A DNA stretch of 64,000 nucleotides from Leptospira terpstrae serovar Hualin str. LT 11-33 = ATCC 700639 (GTDB taxonomy: Bacteria; Spirochaetota; Leptospiria; Leptospirales; Leptospiraceae), in assembly GCF_000332495.1 (NCBI RefSeq), contig NZ_AOGW02000006.1, forward strand, positions 558,001 through 622,000, given 5' to 3'. How positions within the stretch are numbered: position 1 is the stretch's first letter; each line of letters begins with the position of its first letter. Below, piece after piece: positions 35,230-44,053 of this stretch. The notes under the pieces are model-generated. The model searched no databases. It worked only from the letters and a program-made list of their open reading frames with translations, and was not told the DNA's origin. A program made the translations under genes and the position numbers.

Positions 35230-35703
35230 CTACATTCTTTTTCGTTTCATATACAATTGCAATCCAGTCAAAGCTTCTTTCTTTACTTTGTTTCCGAGTG
35301 CCGGCCACCAGCCAAGTAAGTAACCAACAGGACCCATAGCCATTCCCAACCACTTCCACATCGAAAAATGATCTTTATGAATGAGAATCTTTCCGTCTTT
35401 AAACGTAAAATTTGCATGGATTTTATTTTGCACCGTTCTGCCAGTTTTACTAAAACTATAATCCGCTTCCCAATCGGCAGAACCTTTGAAATCATCCGCT
35501 TTGATATTAGAAAAACGAATGGTTAGATTTTGGCTTCGTTCGATTAACATGAGCCACATTGCTCCTGCTTCCTTTCCTTTAAGGGAACCAAAAGCAGGAT
35601 CTTGGAATTCGATATCAGGATGGTAACAACCCACCATGGTTTGTCCGTCTTTGTTTTGGAAGGCTGTGTAAAACTTTTGAATCAACTGTTCATTTGCATG
35701 CAT
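35230..35703 (-). CDS. SnoaL/NTF2-like protein
   Basis: 157 residues. The first about 120 have the NTF2-like cone fold pattern: LIQKFYTAFQNKDGQTM, YHPDIEFQDPAFGSLKG, HANFTFKDGKILIHKDHF. A weakly hydrophobic and then basic tail follows. Such proteins bind or isomerise small molecules; nothing narrower can be said. Divergent from the SRPBCC gene 51 bases away. Confidence 0.87.
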   Translation of the reverse strand: MHANEQLIQKFYTAFQNKDGQTMVGCYHPDIEFQDPAFGSLKGKEAGAMWLMLIERSQNLTIRFSNIKADDFKGSADWEADYSFSKTGRTVQNKIHANFTFKDGKILIHKDHFSMWKWLGMAMGPVGYLLGWWPALGNKVKKEALTGLQLYMKRKRM

Positions 35704-35754
35704 TGTGGGAAAGATTATGATTGATCAATCCCGGTCTTAGCAAGAAAAAAAGTT

Positions 35755-36276
35755 ATGAAACGAATTGTTCTCTTTGCCTTTGGAACCAGTTTTTTGCTTA
35801 TTGGGCTCGTTGTTCTTTTTTTAGCCGTCGGTTACTTTCAAGAACCAAAATTCCACTCAGAAACCAGCGAATGGTTGAAAGCCGAACCAGAAGACATTTG
35901 GAACTATATCACAGATATCAAGGACCTACCGAATCGCAGAAAAGAGGTAGTGGCGATCAAAATTTTAGAAACTAGACCAGATGGAACTCCGACAAAGTGG
36001 GAAGAAACTCCAGATATGGGTGGGTACATGATTTTTGAACTCCGCGAGTTCATTCCAAACAAACTTTGGAAAATTGAACTAACCGACACCAGTTTTAAAA
36101 TGCGTGGGTCTTGGACTTATTCATTGGAACCGAAGGTCCCAGGAACAGTTGTGACGATTACGGAAGATTCCGAAATCACAAGCATTCCTGTCAGAGGAGC
36201 CTACTTCCTCGCCGGTCGTAATGCCACCCTTCAAAAAGAGATGGAACTCATCCACAACCGGTTTAGCGGGCGTTAG
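35755..36276 (+). CDS. SRPBCC family protein with membrane anchor
   Basis: 173 residues. A hydrophobic N-terminal segment (about 4-24) is followed by a polyketide-cyclase-like SRPBCC domain (SEWLKAEPEDIWNYITDI, FELREFIPNKLWKIEL, ENSEIT-like strands near VTITEDSEITSIPV). Ligand unknown. Converges on the hydrolase ending at 36291. Confidence 0.85.
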   Translation: MKRIVLFAFGTSFLLIGLVVLFLAVGYFQEPKFHSETSEWLKAEPEDIWNYITDIKDLPNRRKEVVAIKILETRPDGTPTKWEETPDMGGYMIFELREFIPNKLWKIELTDTSFKMRGSWTYSLEPKVPGTVVTITEDSEITSIPVRGAYFLAGRNATLQKEMELIHNRFSGR

Positions 36277-36290
36277 GGGAAAAAGTTATA

Positions 36291-38168
36291 CTATTTTAAA
36301 CCTTGGATCCATTCATTGATCCCCTTACAAATTTTACGAACGGTTTCTCCGTGAAAGATGATTCCAAGGTGGCCTTGTTCATAATAAGTGATCACCTTGT
36401 TTTCTGATTTGAGATCTTTCAGTTCCGTGAGACTTTCTTCCGGTACAATTTTATCTACCGTTCCGACAACACTATAGATAGGCATATTAAAATTATTTAG
36501 GAAGTTTTCGGTATAATTGATGCGGCCATCGTTTGACCAGAAACTTCTTTCATTAGAAATCTGGCTTTGGAAAAACTGCATAATCACAGAAACTGATTCT
36601 TCGCAAAACACGTCTTCCATAAGAAAATACCATTCAGGAGGAGTGATTTCTTTATAACCCACAAAGTCTTTGATCGTCAAAACTTTGGTTCCAATATTAT
36701 AACTAAAACTTCTTAAACTGGAATGAAGGTTCAAAATCAATTTGAAGAATTTTTTTAAGTCAATGGTTTGGATAGTTGCTTGCATAGAAAAACTAGCCAT
36801 ACTCAAAATCATATCCGAAATCATTTTATGTGGTAACATACTGAACCCACGTTTCAGAGTATCGAGCCCAATAAAATTAGATTTCAAACTGATGTAGTTT
36901 GGGGAAGTAATGGAAACAATACCTGCAATGTATTCTTCAGGTTGTGGTAAATTGAATTCTTCTTTAAGTTCTTTGATTTTTTCATAGGAAGAAACATAAA
37001 AACGAGGAATCATTCCACCCATACTGTGACCGAGGACAACTGTCCTTTCACTTGGATAGTGCCAGCGAATCCAACGAAGAATTTCTGGAAAATCATCTTG
37101 GATGTAATTATCAACAGTCCATCCTTCTTTTTTGCCGTGTTTAGGCATGGTTTGTCTGGACCTTCCTCGCATATCCATAAGGAAAACTCGGTAACCATAT
37201 TTCAGCGCCAGTTCTTTTGCGAGTTTATCCATAACTGAACGGCGGCAAAAAAATCCAGGTATGAGCAAAAGATTTTTTCCGGTATTGTTTAATTTTTCCG
37301 GAGTAAAACTTTTTAAGGAAACCGCATAACCATCAGTAGTTGGGATGATAAAAGATGCATCCATTCTATATTCAATATTGTACTGGTGAGATTTGAATAT
37401 AATCGATGTGACCGGTTCTTTTTGGTCTTTGGTGGTTGTATAAAATAAGTTTCGTGAATTGGAAACTGTATCAGCCTTTTCGATATTTTTTTGAGCAATG
37501 TAATGGTCATTTCCAGATTCCATTTCTTTTGCCACTACAAACTCAATCACATCAAACAAAGAATAGAGTTGGAGAGTGAGGGGACGGATTTTGTCTTCAG
37601 GAATTGGATCTTTAGTTATCCCCCACAAAATCCCAATTGGGTTTTCATTCACAAAGAGAGGAATTCCAATCGCATGGTTCATGGTTTCTGAGAGTAAAAC
37701 TTTTTTCTCAGGATGGATTTCTTCTTCTTTCAAATTAACAAAGATGACTTCCGGTCTTAGGCCTTTATTAAAATCAATGATGGACTTACGAATGAATCCT
37801 GCAGACTCGTTACGAGGATCTCCCAAATGGATGGGGCGAGATTTTTTGATGTATTCCTCAATTCCAGGAATTCTACGGCGTTCCGCAATTTCCTTTAGTT
37901 TGAAGTGTGTGGCTGTGGCCACAATTTTCATTTCATCTTGGTCAATAACTTCAAAAATTGAAAAGTTGAAAATGGGATCATCGTTGAAATCAACTAAAGA
38001 AACCATTTTATTAGTAAAGGATTGCCAAATATTTTCCAAAAACTGGAAGGTAGTTTTGGGAACCGGAAAAATATAGATTTTGTCCGGGCTCACCATGAGA
38101 CTTTTATTGCTGTCCCTGGTGGAAATTTTGATCAAACGATCTTCCAGCGAATTTTCTTCAAGAGCCAT
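36291..38168 (-). CDS. Alpha/beta hydrolase fused to GAF-like sensor domain
   Basis: 625 residues. The C-terminal half is an alpha/beta hydrolase: LLLIPGFFCRRSVMD oxyanion region, MDMRGRSR, nucleophile GHSMGG (Ser near 382), late Asp in VGTVDKIVPEES and His in YYEQGHLGI. The N-terminal about 270 residues look like a GAF-type domain (MNHAIGIPLFVNENPIGILW). A sensor joined to a lipase/esterase-like enzyme is uncommon; it could be a regulated lipid hydrolase. No signal peptide, so cytoplasmic. Confidence 0.85.
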   Translation of the reverse strand: MALEENSLEDRLIKISTRDSNKSLMVSPDKIYIFPVPKTTFQFLENIWQSFTNKMVSLVDFNDDPIFNFSIFEVIDQDEMKIVATATHFKLKEIAERRRIPGIEEYIKKSRPIHLGDPRNESAGFIRKSIIDFNKGLRPEVIFVNLKEEEIHPEKKVLLSETMNHAIGIPLFVNENPIGILWGITKDPIPEDKIRPLTLQLYSLFDVIEFVVAKEMESGNDHYIAQKNIEKADTVSNSRNLFYTTTKDQKEPVTSIIFKSHQYNIEYRMDASFIIPTTDGYAVSLKSFTPEKLNNTGKNLLLIPGFFCRRSVMDKLAKELALKYGYRVFLMDMRGRSRQTMPKHGKKEGWTVDNYIQDDFPEILRWIRWHYPSERTVVLGHSMGGMIPRFYVSSYEKIKELKEEFNLPQPEEYIAGIVSITSPNYISLKSNFIGLDTLKRGFSMLPHKMISDMILSMASFSMQATIQTIDLKKFFKLILNLHSSLRSFSYNIGTKVLTIKDFVGYKEITPPEWYFLMEDVFCEESVSVIMQFFQSQISNERSFWSNDGRINYTENFLNNFNMPIYSVVGTVDKIVPEESLTELKDLKSENKVITYYEQGHLGIIFHGETVRKICKGINEWIQGLK

Positions 38169-38260
38169 TTAGCTTCCTTTCTATTGATGATGGCGATACG
38201 GTACGCTATAACTCTATTTTCGACTTTTCATATGCCTGTGAACTAAAAAATAAAGCTAAT

Positions 38261-39184
38261 ATGCAACAATCTGATTTCGAATCCATTTCAAGAGTTTCCG
38301 TTCCCGAATTAGACTCCATTCTAGGAAAACCATTCCCAATTTTGGACGATGGATTTGTCAGACTCGTTGATTACATGGGATCTGATGAATCGATCGTTCA
38401 GGCTGCACGCGTTTCGTACGGAAAAGGAACAAAAAAGGTAAATGAAGACCGAGGTCTTATTCGTTATTTAATGCGTCACCGCCACAGCACTCCTTTCGAA
38501 ATGTGCGAACTCAAGCTACATGTTCGCGTTCCTATGGACACTTGGCGTCAGTGGATTCGTCACCGTATGGCAAATGTCAATGAATACTCTACGCGTTACT
38601 CCGTAGCCATTGATTCTGCCCAAACGACACTTCCGGGAGAATGGCGAGTTCAATCGGTTGGAAACAAACAAGGTAGTGATGGATATTTAGAATTATCCAA
38701 AGGTGACCACCTAACGAAAAAAGAAACAGAATTCCAGAAGTTTGCTTCAGATATTTATAATGAAAGATTAGAGATGGGTGTTGCTCGTGAACAAGCAAGA
38801 AAAGACTTACCACTTGCAACCTATACAGAAGCCTATTGGAAGGTGGATCTTCACAATTTACTCCACTTTTTGGCACTTCGAATGGATGACCATGCGCAAT
38901 TAGAAATACGTCTTTTTGCAAAAACAATTGGAGAACAAATTGTACAAAAATGGGTTCCGAATGCTTGGGAAGCATTTGTCGACTATCGATTAAATGCACT
39001 CAACCTAACCAAATATGATACCCAAATCATTCATGCTTTTAATACTTCCGGTAAAGAGGGAGCAAAGAAGAAAGCAATCGAACTCGGATTATTGGATGCC
39101 GAAGGAACCACAGCGAAAAAAAGCCGAGAACGTGAGGAATTGGAATCCAAATTAAAAGATATGGGATTTTCCATTCCATGGTAA
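38261..39184 (+). CDS. thyX: FAD-dependent thymidylate synthase
   Basis: 307 residues. Makes dTMP from dUMP using flavin, NADPH and methylene-folate. The ThyX signature is RHRMANVNEYSTRYS, preceded by MRHRHSTPFEM. C-terminal half (YKWVLHN-like YWKVDLHNLLHFLALRMD) is typical of the longer form. A ribosome site is not obvious. Divergent from the hydrolase, followed by a perfect hairpin terminator. ThyX rather than ThyA is normal for Leptospira. Confidence 0.96.
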   Translation: MQQSDFESISRVSVPELDSILGKPFPILDDGFVRLVDYMGSDESIVQAARVSYGKGTKKVNEDRGLIRYLMRHRHSTPFEMCELKLHVRVPMDTWRQWIRHRMANVNEYSTRYSVAIDSAQTTLPGEWRVQSVGNKQGSDGYLELSKGDHLTKKETEFQKFASDIYNERLEMGVAREQARKDLPLATYTEAYWKVDLHNLLHFLALRMDDHAQLEIRLFAKTIGEQIVQKWVPNAWEAFVDYRLNALNLTKYDTQIIHAFNTSGKEGAKKKAIELGLLDAEGTTAKKSREREELESKLKDMGFSIPW

Positions 39185-39193
39185 TTTAAGCTA

Positions 39194-39232
39194 CAACCGA
39201 ATTTATAAATTCGGTTGATAATTTTTTTCCTT
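39194..39232 (+). terminator. Terminator after thyX
   Basis: A perfect 24-base palindrome with arms CAACCGAATTTA and TAAATTCGGTTG (39194-39217) is followed by a T run. Confidence 0.85.
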
Positions 39233-39250
39233 CTGTTTGTTAGAGAGATT

Positions 39251-39946
39251 ATGAGCCTCAGAATCTTTCTAACCCTCTCTTCCTTAATTATGATCAGTGT
39301 TTCCCTTTCGGCGGATGAATTTGCTGTGGCAACTTTTACCCGCGGTAAGGTGAGTTTTCTTTCTTCTACTGACTCCTCCAAACTTTGGAAGACTCTCAAA
39401 GTAAACGATATCTTAAAACCTGGTGATAGAATCAAAACCGGTAACGGATCCAAAGTAGATTTTTTATACCAAGAAACCGAAATTCGAATCCAACCTAACA
39501 CGGATTTTACACTGAAAGAATGGAATACTGAAAATAAAGTGGCAAAAGCCTATGTGGAAAAAGGGGCGGCTTGGTTTCGGGTCAGTAACTTTAAAAAAGG
39601 AAGTTTTGAAGTTTCTACTCCTACTACAACGGCAGGTGTAAGAGGGACAGCCTTCGGTGTGTTTTACGAAGAAAAAGAAAAGAAAGGATACACTTGTGTT
39701 TGCGAAGGTAAAGTCAATATCAATGGATCGGATTTTTCTAAAGGAAGTGGTGGAGCATTAAAAATGGGAGCCACAGATTTAGAAAAAAATGATTACAAAG
39801 ATTTAATCACAAAAGAAGGTGCTACCATTCAGTTTAGAGAAAAACGAAAAGAGATCTCCATGTTGTCTCGTTGCCTTCCTTGTCACAAACCAGTTGGTTG
39901 GGAAGATACTAGTTTTACTCCGGACGAAACTTACGGTAAAAAGTGA
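39251..39946 (+). CDS. Secreted FecR-domain protein with CxxCH motif
   Basis: 231 residues. Signal peptide 1-20 (ending SLSAD), then a FecR domain: TFTRGKVSF, NDILKPGDRIKTGNGS, VSTPTTTAGVRGTAFGV, CVCEGKVNI. Near the C-terminus is a Cys-x-x-Cys-His motif (CLPCHKP), the covalent haem-attachment signature, or else a redox CxxC. The stop overlaps the next GTG (GTGA, 39943-39946). In an operon with a porin-like protein and a DsbD-like thiol transporter, so a redox or haem role in the periplasm is plausible. Confidence 0.88.
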   Translation: MSLRIFLTLSSLIMISVSLSADEFAVATFTRGKVSFLSSTDSSKLWKTLKVNDILKPGDRIKTGNGSKVDFLYQETEIRIQPNTDFTLKEWNTENKVAKAYVEKGAAWFRVSNFKKGSFEVSTPTTTAGVRGTAFGVFYEEKEKKGYTCVCEGKVNINGSDFSKGSGGALKMGATDLEKNDYKDLITKEGATIQFREKRKEISMLSRCLPCHKPVGWEDTSFTPDETYGKK

Positions 39947-41340
39947 AATTATATTTCCGATTCATTGTACTTTTATGCTTCTTCGCTTATCCTTTGTTAG
40001 GTGAAGAAGTTGTTACTACGAAAAAAGACGAACCTGATGGCTATTACGGACTCAAACTTGGTGCCATCTTAACCCCCACAGCTTCCTACCGAATTCGAGA
40101 CAAAGCCTCCGGGACAACCGACCTTACCCCCTCCGATAAAGCAGGTTTTTCTCTTCCATGGACAATGATCACGATGTCCAAAGAATGGGAAAATACAGGA
40201 ATGAAGGCTGAATTTTGGGGAGAAATCCTTCGCAATGATGCCCTTACCAATGACACTTTAGCGGGAACTGGGAACAAATCTAATCCTTATGTATTTTTGG
40301 TTAGGCGAGCAAACCTTGCTAAATCTTTTGAACTAGGAAATACAAAACACCAAATTCAGTTTGGTATGTTTGAACTGCCTCATATGTTTTCCGTTTGGTC
40401 AGGAAACTATGATTGGCGTTACTTTGATAAATCGCCATTAGAGTCCATGGGTTTTGCAAAAGATCCCGTGGATCTTGGAATTAATTATATACTTCGTTGG
40501 AATTCTTTTTCTGTTCAAACTGCAATTGTAAACGGAGAAGGTTACCGAAATACTCAGAATACAACAAACACTGGTTATGATGTCATTGGAAAACTAGGTT
40601 GGGAGCCAACCTGGTCAGAAAATTTAAAAACAGGAATTCATCTTTTAGGAAGAGCATCGAATGCTTTAGGTTATGCGAGTGATGAATGCCGTGAAGGTAA
40701 AACAAGTTGCCTTGCTAGCGATGGAAATCCAGCGACTAGAAAACAGGGAAGTGTTTCTCTCAACCAAGAACAAGTGGTTGCTGTTGAATCTCACCTAGTT
40801 TGGAAAGAAATACTCAATTTGGGCTTGGGTGGAATGGCCAAAAAACATTTGGGTGGGGAAATCGTAGACCGATTGGCTCCTTACCAACCTGCTACGAAAG
40901 TTGCTGAATCTACGGGACGAGGAGCCTATGCTTGGGCTGGTCTTGGAAATGGAATTCTTCGGCTTGTGGTTCGCGGAGAAATTGCCACTGGGGGTCCTGC
41001 CACTGGTTTACGAGCTACAGAAACTGTGGAAAAGGAACCATGGCTTCGGTTCAAACCGGGAACTACGGATCCTGCTTATTCAGACCAGTCTTATTATATC
41101 ACTCGCCAAATCTTTGGGGAATGGTTTCTAACCCCTTCGGCAAGATTGGCACTGGGATACACTGAGGTTCGCTCCTTTGATACTAGAGGTGAACCAAATA
41201 AATGGTATGTAGACAGTACCGGGGAGGCATCAAATCGTGTCGAATATATAGAACAGTTTTCAAAACCTATCTCGCATCCGATCTCTGAATACGGAAGATT
41301 GGATCGAAGTATTGTTTTGAAAGCCACAGCTACGTTCTAA
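39943..41340 (+). CDS. Porin-like outer-membrane protein
   Basis: 465 residues. GTG start overlapping the FecR gene stop. Signal peptide (ending PLLGE), then alternating beta strands throughout (LGINYILRWNSFSVQTAIVN, GKLGWEPTWSENLKTGIHL) and a C-terminal Phe, all features of an outer-membrane barrel. Resembles phosphate-selective or alginate-type porins in layout; substrate unknown. Ten bases before the DsbD-like gene. Confidence 0.82.
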   Translation: MKLYFRFIVLLCFFAYPLLGEEVVTTKKDEPDGYYGLKLGAILTPTASYRIRDKASGTTDLTPSDKAGFSLPWTMITMSKEWENTGMKAEFWGEILRNDALTNDTLAGTGNKSNPYVFLVRRANLAKSFELGNTKHQIQFGMFELPHMFSVWSGNYDWRYFDKSPLESMGFAKDPVDLGINYILRWNSFSVQTAIVNGEGYRNTQNTTNTGYDVIGKLGWEPTWSENLKTGIHLLGRASNALGYASDECREGKTSCLASDGNPATRKQGSVSLNQEQVVAVESHLVWKEILNLGLGGMAKKHLGGEIVDRLAPYQPATKVAESTGRGAYAWAGLGNGILRLVVRGEIATGGPATGLRATETVEKEPWLRFKPGTTDPAYSDQSYYITRQIFGEWFLTPSARLALGYTEVRSFDTRGEPNKWYVDSTGEASNRVEYIEQFSKPISHPISEYGRLDRSIVLKATATF

Positions 41341-41350
41341 GACAGAGTGT

Positions 41351-42646
41351 ATGGTATCTGAAATCCAAGCCTTTATTGAATCCCAATTGTCTTCTGGCTC
41401 TTTTTCGTTTTTAAGTATTTTCTTTTTAGCCCTAGGTGGACTTCTCGCCGGTCTTTTGCCCTGTGTGTATCCGTTGTATCCCATCACAGCGGGAATTCTA
41501 AAATCTCGTGTGTCTAAACACAAATGGTCACATCCTTTGGTTTATTATATTGGTCTTGCCACTATGTATGCAGTTTTTGGTCTGATTGCAGGCCTTAGCG
41601 GAGGGGCATTCAATTCTTTTTTACGTTACCCAGAAACGCAATTGGTACTCGCTATTTTACTTTTTATCTTGGGACTCAGTGTCGCGGAGTTTTTATACTT
41701 TCCTTTTTTCTCTGGGGATTTGCGAAATTCAGTAAATGTTAGTTATGCGAATACATTTTTTCTTGGTATTGGAGCGGGGCTTCTTTCATCGCCTTGTGTA
41801 GGGCCAGTAGTAGTTTCTATTCTTGTCCAACTCATTACGTACCAAACGGAAGGAATTCGTATTGTTCCAATTCTTTTTACTTCTTTAAAAATGTTTGTTT
41901 TTGGTTTGGGACTGGGAATTCCTTTTTTGCTCATTGGAGTTTTTGGATTTGCCTTACCGAAATCTGGTAAGTGGATGAAGTCAGTACAGTGGATTCTTGC
42001 ACTGCTCATTCTATACTTTTCCTATACTTATCTAGAAAAGGCATTTGTCCTCTGGGGTTACGATTCTGGTTTGTCTGCAAAAGTATTTTTAATTTGGAGT
42101 TTGGCATTAACCTTTCTCTACTTACAAAAGAAAGAAGGCCTTCCTTGCGAAAGGATGAAACTATCTTTGTTTCAATTGGGTGCTTATAGCTCGCTCGTGG
42201 TTCTAGTTCTACTTTTACAATCTGCCATTTTTAAATTTCAGACAGCTATCGGGGAATCAGATCCAGGGTCAAATTCAGTTCCAATGGAAGTTCATGGAAA
42301 TCTAGAATGGCACCGATCGAAAACAGAAGTGTTCCGACTCGCAAAGGAAACAGGTAAACCGATATTTATCGATTTTTATGCAGACTGGTGTACAAACTGT
42401 AAAGAGTTTCAAAAACTAACCCTAACGAATAAAGAATGGAATGAAACTTTCAAAAAGAATACAATTCTTTGGAAAGTTTACGATACCGATCCTATCTTTG
42501 AAGAATTTGCTAACGACCCGAATTATCCTGAATTAAAAATCGGTTTGCCTTTCTTTTTAATCCTTAATGCAGACGGTAAGATGATTTATAAATCGAATGA
42601 TTATTTAGATACCAAAGGAATGATCGAAGCGATTCGGAAACTATAG
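41351..42646 (+). CDS. DsbD/CcdA-like thiol transporter with thioredoxin domain
   Basis: 431 residues. An N-terminal multi-spanning CcdA-type domain with Cys in LPCVYPLYPITAGIL and SPCVGPVVVSIL moves electrons across the inner membrane; a C-terminal periplasmic thioredoxin domain carries WCTNC near 346-350. The N-terminal DsbD immunoglobulin-like domain is missing, so this is the short form. Probably keeps the FecR protein's CxxC(H) reduced or supports haem attachment. Last gene of its operon. Confidence 0.93.
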   Translation: MVSEIQAFIESQLSSGSFSFLSIFFLALGGLLAGLLPCVYPLYPITAGILKSRVSKHKWSHPLVYYIGLATMYAVFGLIAGLSGGAFNSFLRYPETQLVLAILLFILGLSVAEFLYFPFFSGDLRNSVNVSYANTFFLGIGAGLLSSPCVGPVVVSILVQLITYQTEGIRIVPILFTSLKMFVFGLGLGIPFLLIGVFGFALPKSGKWMKSVQWILALLILYFSYTYLEKAFVLWGYDSGLSAKVFLIWSLALTFLYLQKKEGLPCERMKLSLFQLGAYSSLVVLVLLLQSAIFKFQTAIGESDPGSNSVPMEVHGNLEWHRSKTEVFRLAKETGKPIFIDFYADWCTNCKEFQKLTLTNKEWNETFKKNTILWKVYDTDPIFEEFANDPNYPELKIGLPFFLILNADGKMIYKSNDYLDTKGMIEAIRKL

Positions 42647-42719
42647 GTTTTTAATACTTTTTTGATGTGTAAAATTGAATATACTTAGAAAATTCAAATT
42701 TTATTTAAGTAAATTTTTT

Positions 42720-42754
42720 GCAATGCGATCCGGCGAAATACCGATTCGCATTGC
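42720..42754. terminator. Hairpin between convergent genes
   Basis: GCAATGCGA (42720-42728) pairs exactly with TCGCATTGC (42746-42754) between the DsbD-like gene and the convergent nitronate-monooxygenase-like gene. No T run follows on either strand. Confidence 0.5.
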
Positions 42755-42760
42755 GCTTGT

Positions 42761-43702
42761 TTAACGAGGCAAATTGTTGACTGTTGCCAAGTATTCATTC
42801 GCGATTTCTTTTACGATTTCTCCGGCCGGTTTCACTTCATGGATTTGAGCCACACCTTGGCCTGCAGACCAAATATCTCTCCAACGTTTGTATTCCTGTT
42901 CGATGGCTTTTTCTCCCCCGGCATGACCAGCGGCAATTTTTTTCGGGCCGTCTTCTAAAATTTCTGGGGAACGTTCCACCGATTTTGCTAACCAGTTTGC
43001 TGGAATTCCTGAAATTTTTTCAGTATAAACGATTTCGTCCGGACTTGAGTCAATTAACATTTGTTTGTATTCGTTTTGTGCCCTTGACTCTGGTGTTGCA
43101 ATGAAACGAGTTCCAATATAAACTGCATCTGCACCTAAAGACAATGCTGCGGCCATTTGGGAACCGGTAGAAATGGCACCTGCAGCAATGACCGGCAAAC
43201 CAACTTCTTTTTTTAGATAAGGAATTAAAGCAAACGGTGTAATTGCACCGGCATGACCACCGGCCCCTTGGGAAACGGCAATGAGAGCATCTGCTCCTGA
43301 CTTTGCTACTATGTTTGCATGTTTTAATGTGGTCACATCGCAAAACAAAGTGGATCCATTAGATTTGATTTCTTTTGCAATGGTTCTTGGAGTTCCCAGA
43401 CTTGTAATGATAAGTTCTACTTTTAAATCCATAACCACTTCAAATTGTTTCGCCCAATTGGGGTTATGTTCCTTGTGAAGGATCAAATTGACACCAATTG
43501 GTTTTTTGGTTTTGGAACGAATTTCCAGAATTCCTTCGTGTAACTGTTCGGGTGTTCTATAGTTTAAAGAAGGAAAACAGCCAATTCCGCCTGCTTCGGA
43601 GACCGCGACCACTAACTCCGGATAGGAGACGAGGAACATGGGAGCTGCGATGATCGGTAGATCAATTTTCAACATTTCACTGATTTTTGTTTTGATTTTC
43701 AT
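42761..43702 (-). CDS. Nitronate-monooxygenase-like flavin enzyme
   Basis: 313 residues, FMN TIM barrel of the NMO/2-nitropropane dioxygenase group (also FabK-like). Shows LPIIAAPMFLVSYPELV, SQGAGGHAGAITPFALIP, AAGAISTGSQMAAALSLGADAVYIGTRF. Could oxidise alkyl nitronates, or act as an enoyl-ACP reductase; no fab genes nearby to favour the latter. Followed by a small secreted Cys protein on the same strand. Confidence 0.9.
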   Translation of the reverse strand: MKIKTKISEMLKIDLPIIAAPMFLVSYPELVVAVSEAGGIGCFPSLNYRTPEQLHEGILEIRSKTKKPIGVNLILHKEHNPNWAKQFEVVMDLKVELIITSLGTPRTIAKEIKSNGSTLFCDVTTLKHANIVAKSGADALIAVSQGAGGHAGAITPFALIPYLKKEVGLPVIAAGAISTGSQMAAALSLGADAVYIGTRFIATPESRAQNEYKQMLIDSSPDEIVYTEKISGIPANWLAKSVERSPEILEDGPKKIAAGHAGGEKAIEQEYKRWRDIWSAGQGVAQIHEVKPAGEIVKEIANEYLATVNNLPR

Positions 43703-43720
43703 AAATCTCCTGTTATACGA

Positions 43721-44017
43721 TTATGGTTGAGTCGGTTTTGGGATCAGATTTGGTAATTCAGCGGGATATCTTCCAGTTCTTGGAATACAACTCATCGCAA
43801 AACCTTGGATAATGTAACAGATGGAATCTTGTGAGATACACTTAAGTGATTTCTGGTATTCTTGTCCGTCAATTTCCGTGGCGATGGAATAACATTCCAT
43901 TTTGTCTTCCACGAATCGTTCTTGGGCGGTTTTCTCTTCTTGGGCCATTAGCGCAGTAAGAGACAATAATAGTAGGGGAAGTAGGTAAAAAAATGATAGG
44001 AATCGATTGCGATTCAT
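43721..44017 (-). CDS. Small secreted cysteine-containing protein
   Basis: 98 residues. Signal peptide (ending TALMAQ), then a short domain with four Cys (MECYSI, SLKCIS, SICYII, AMSCIP) probably forming two disulfides. No family recognised. Encoded 18 bases before the nitronate-monooxygenase-like gene and divergent from the second SpoIIE phosphatase. Confidence 0.72.
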   Translation of the reverse strand: MNRNRFLSFFYLLPLLLLSLTALMAQEEKTAQERFVEDKMECYSIATEIDGQEYQKSLKCISQDSICYIIQGFAMSCIPRTGRYPAELPNLIPKPTQP

Positions 44018-44053
44018 TGAACTTAATCCTGCTTATCCTATAGGAATAAAAAT

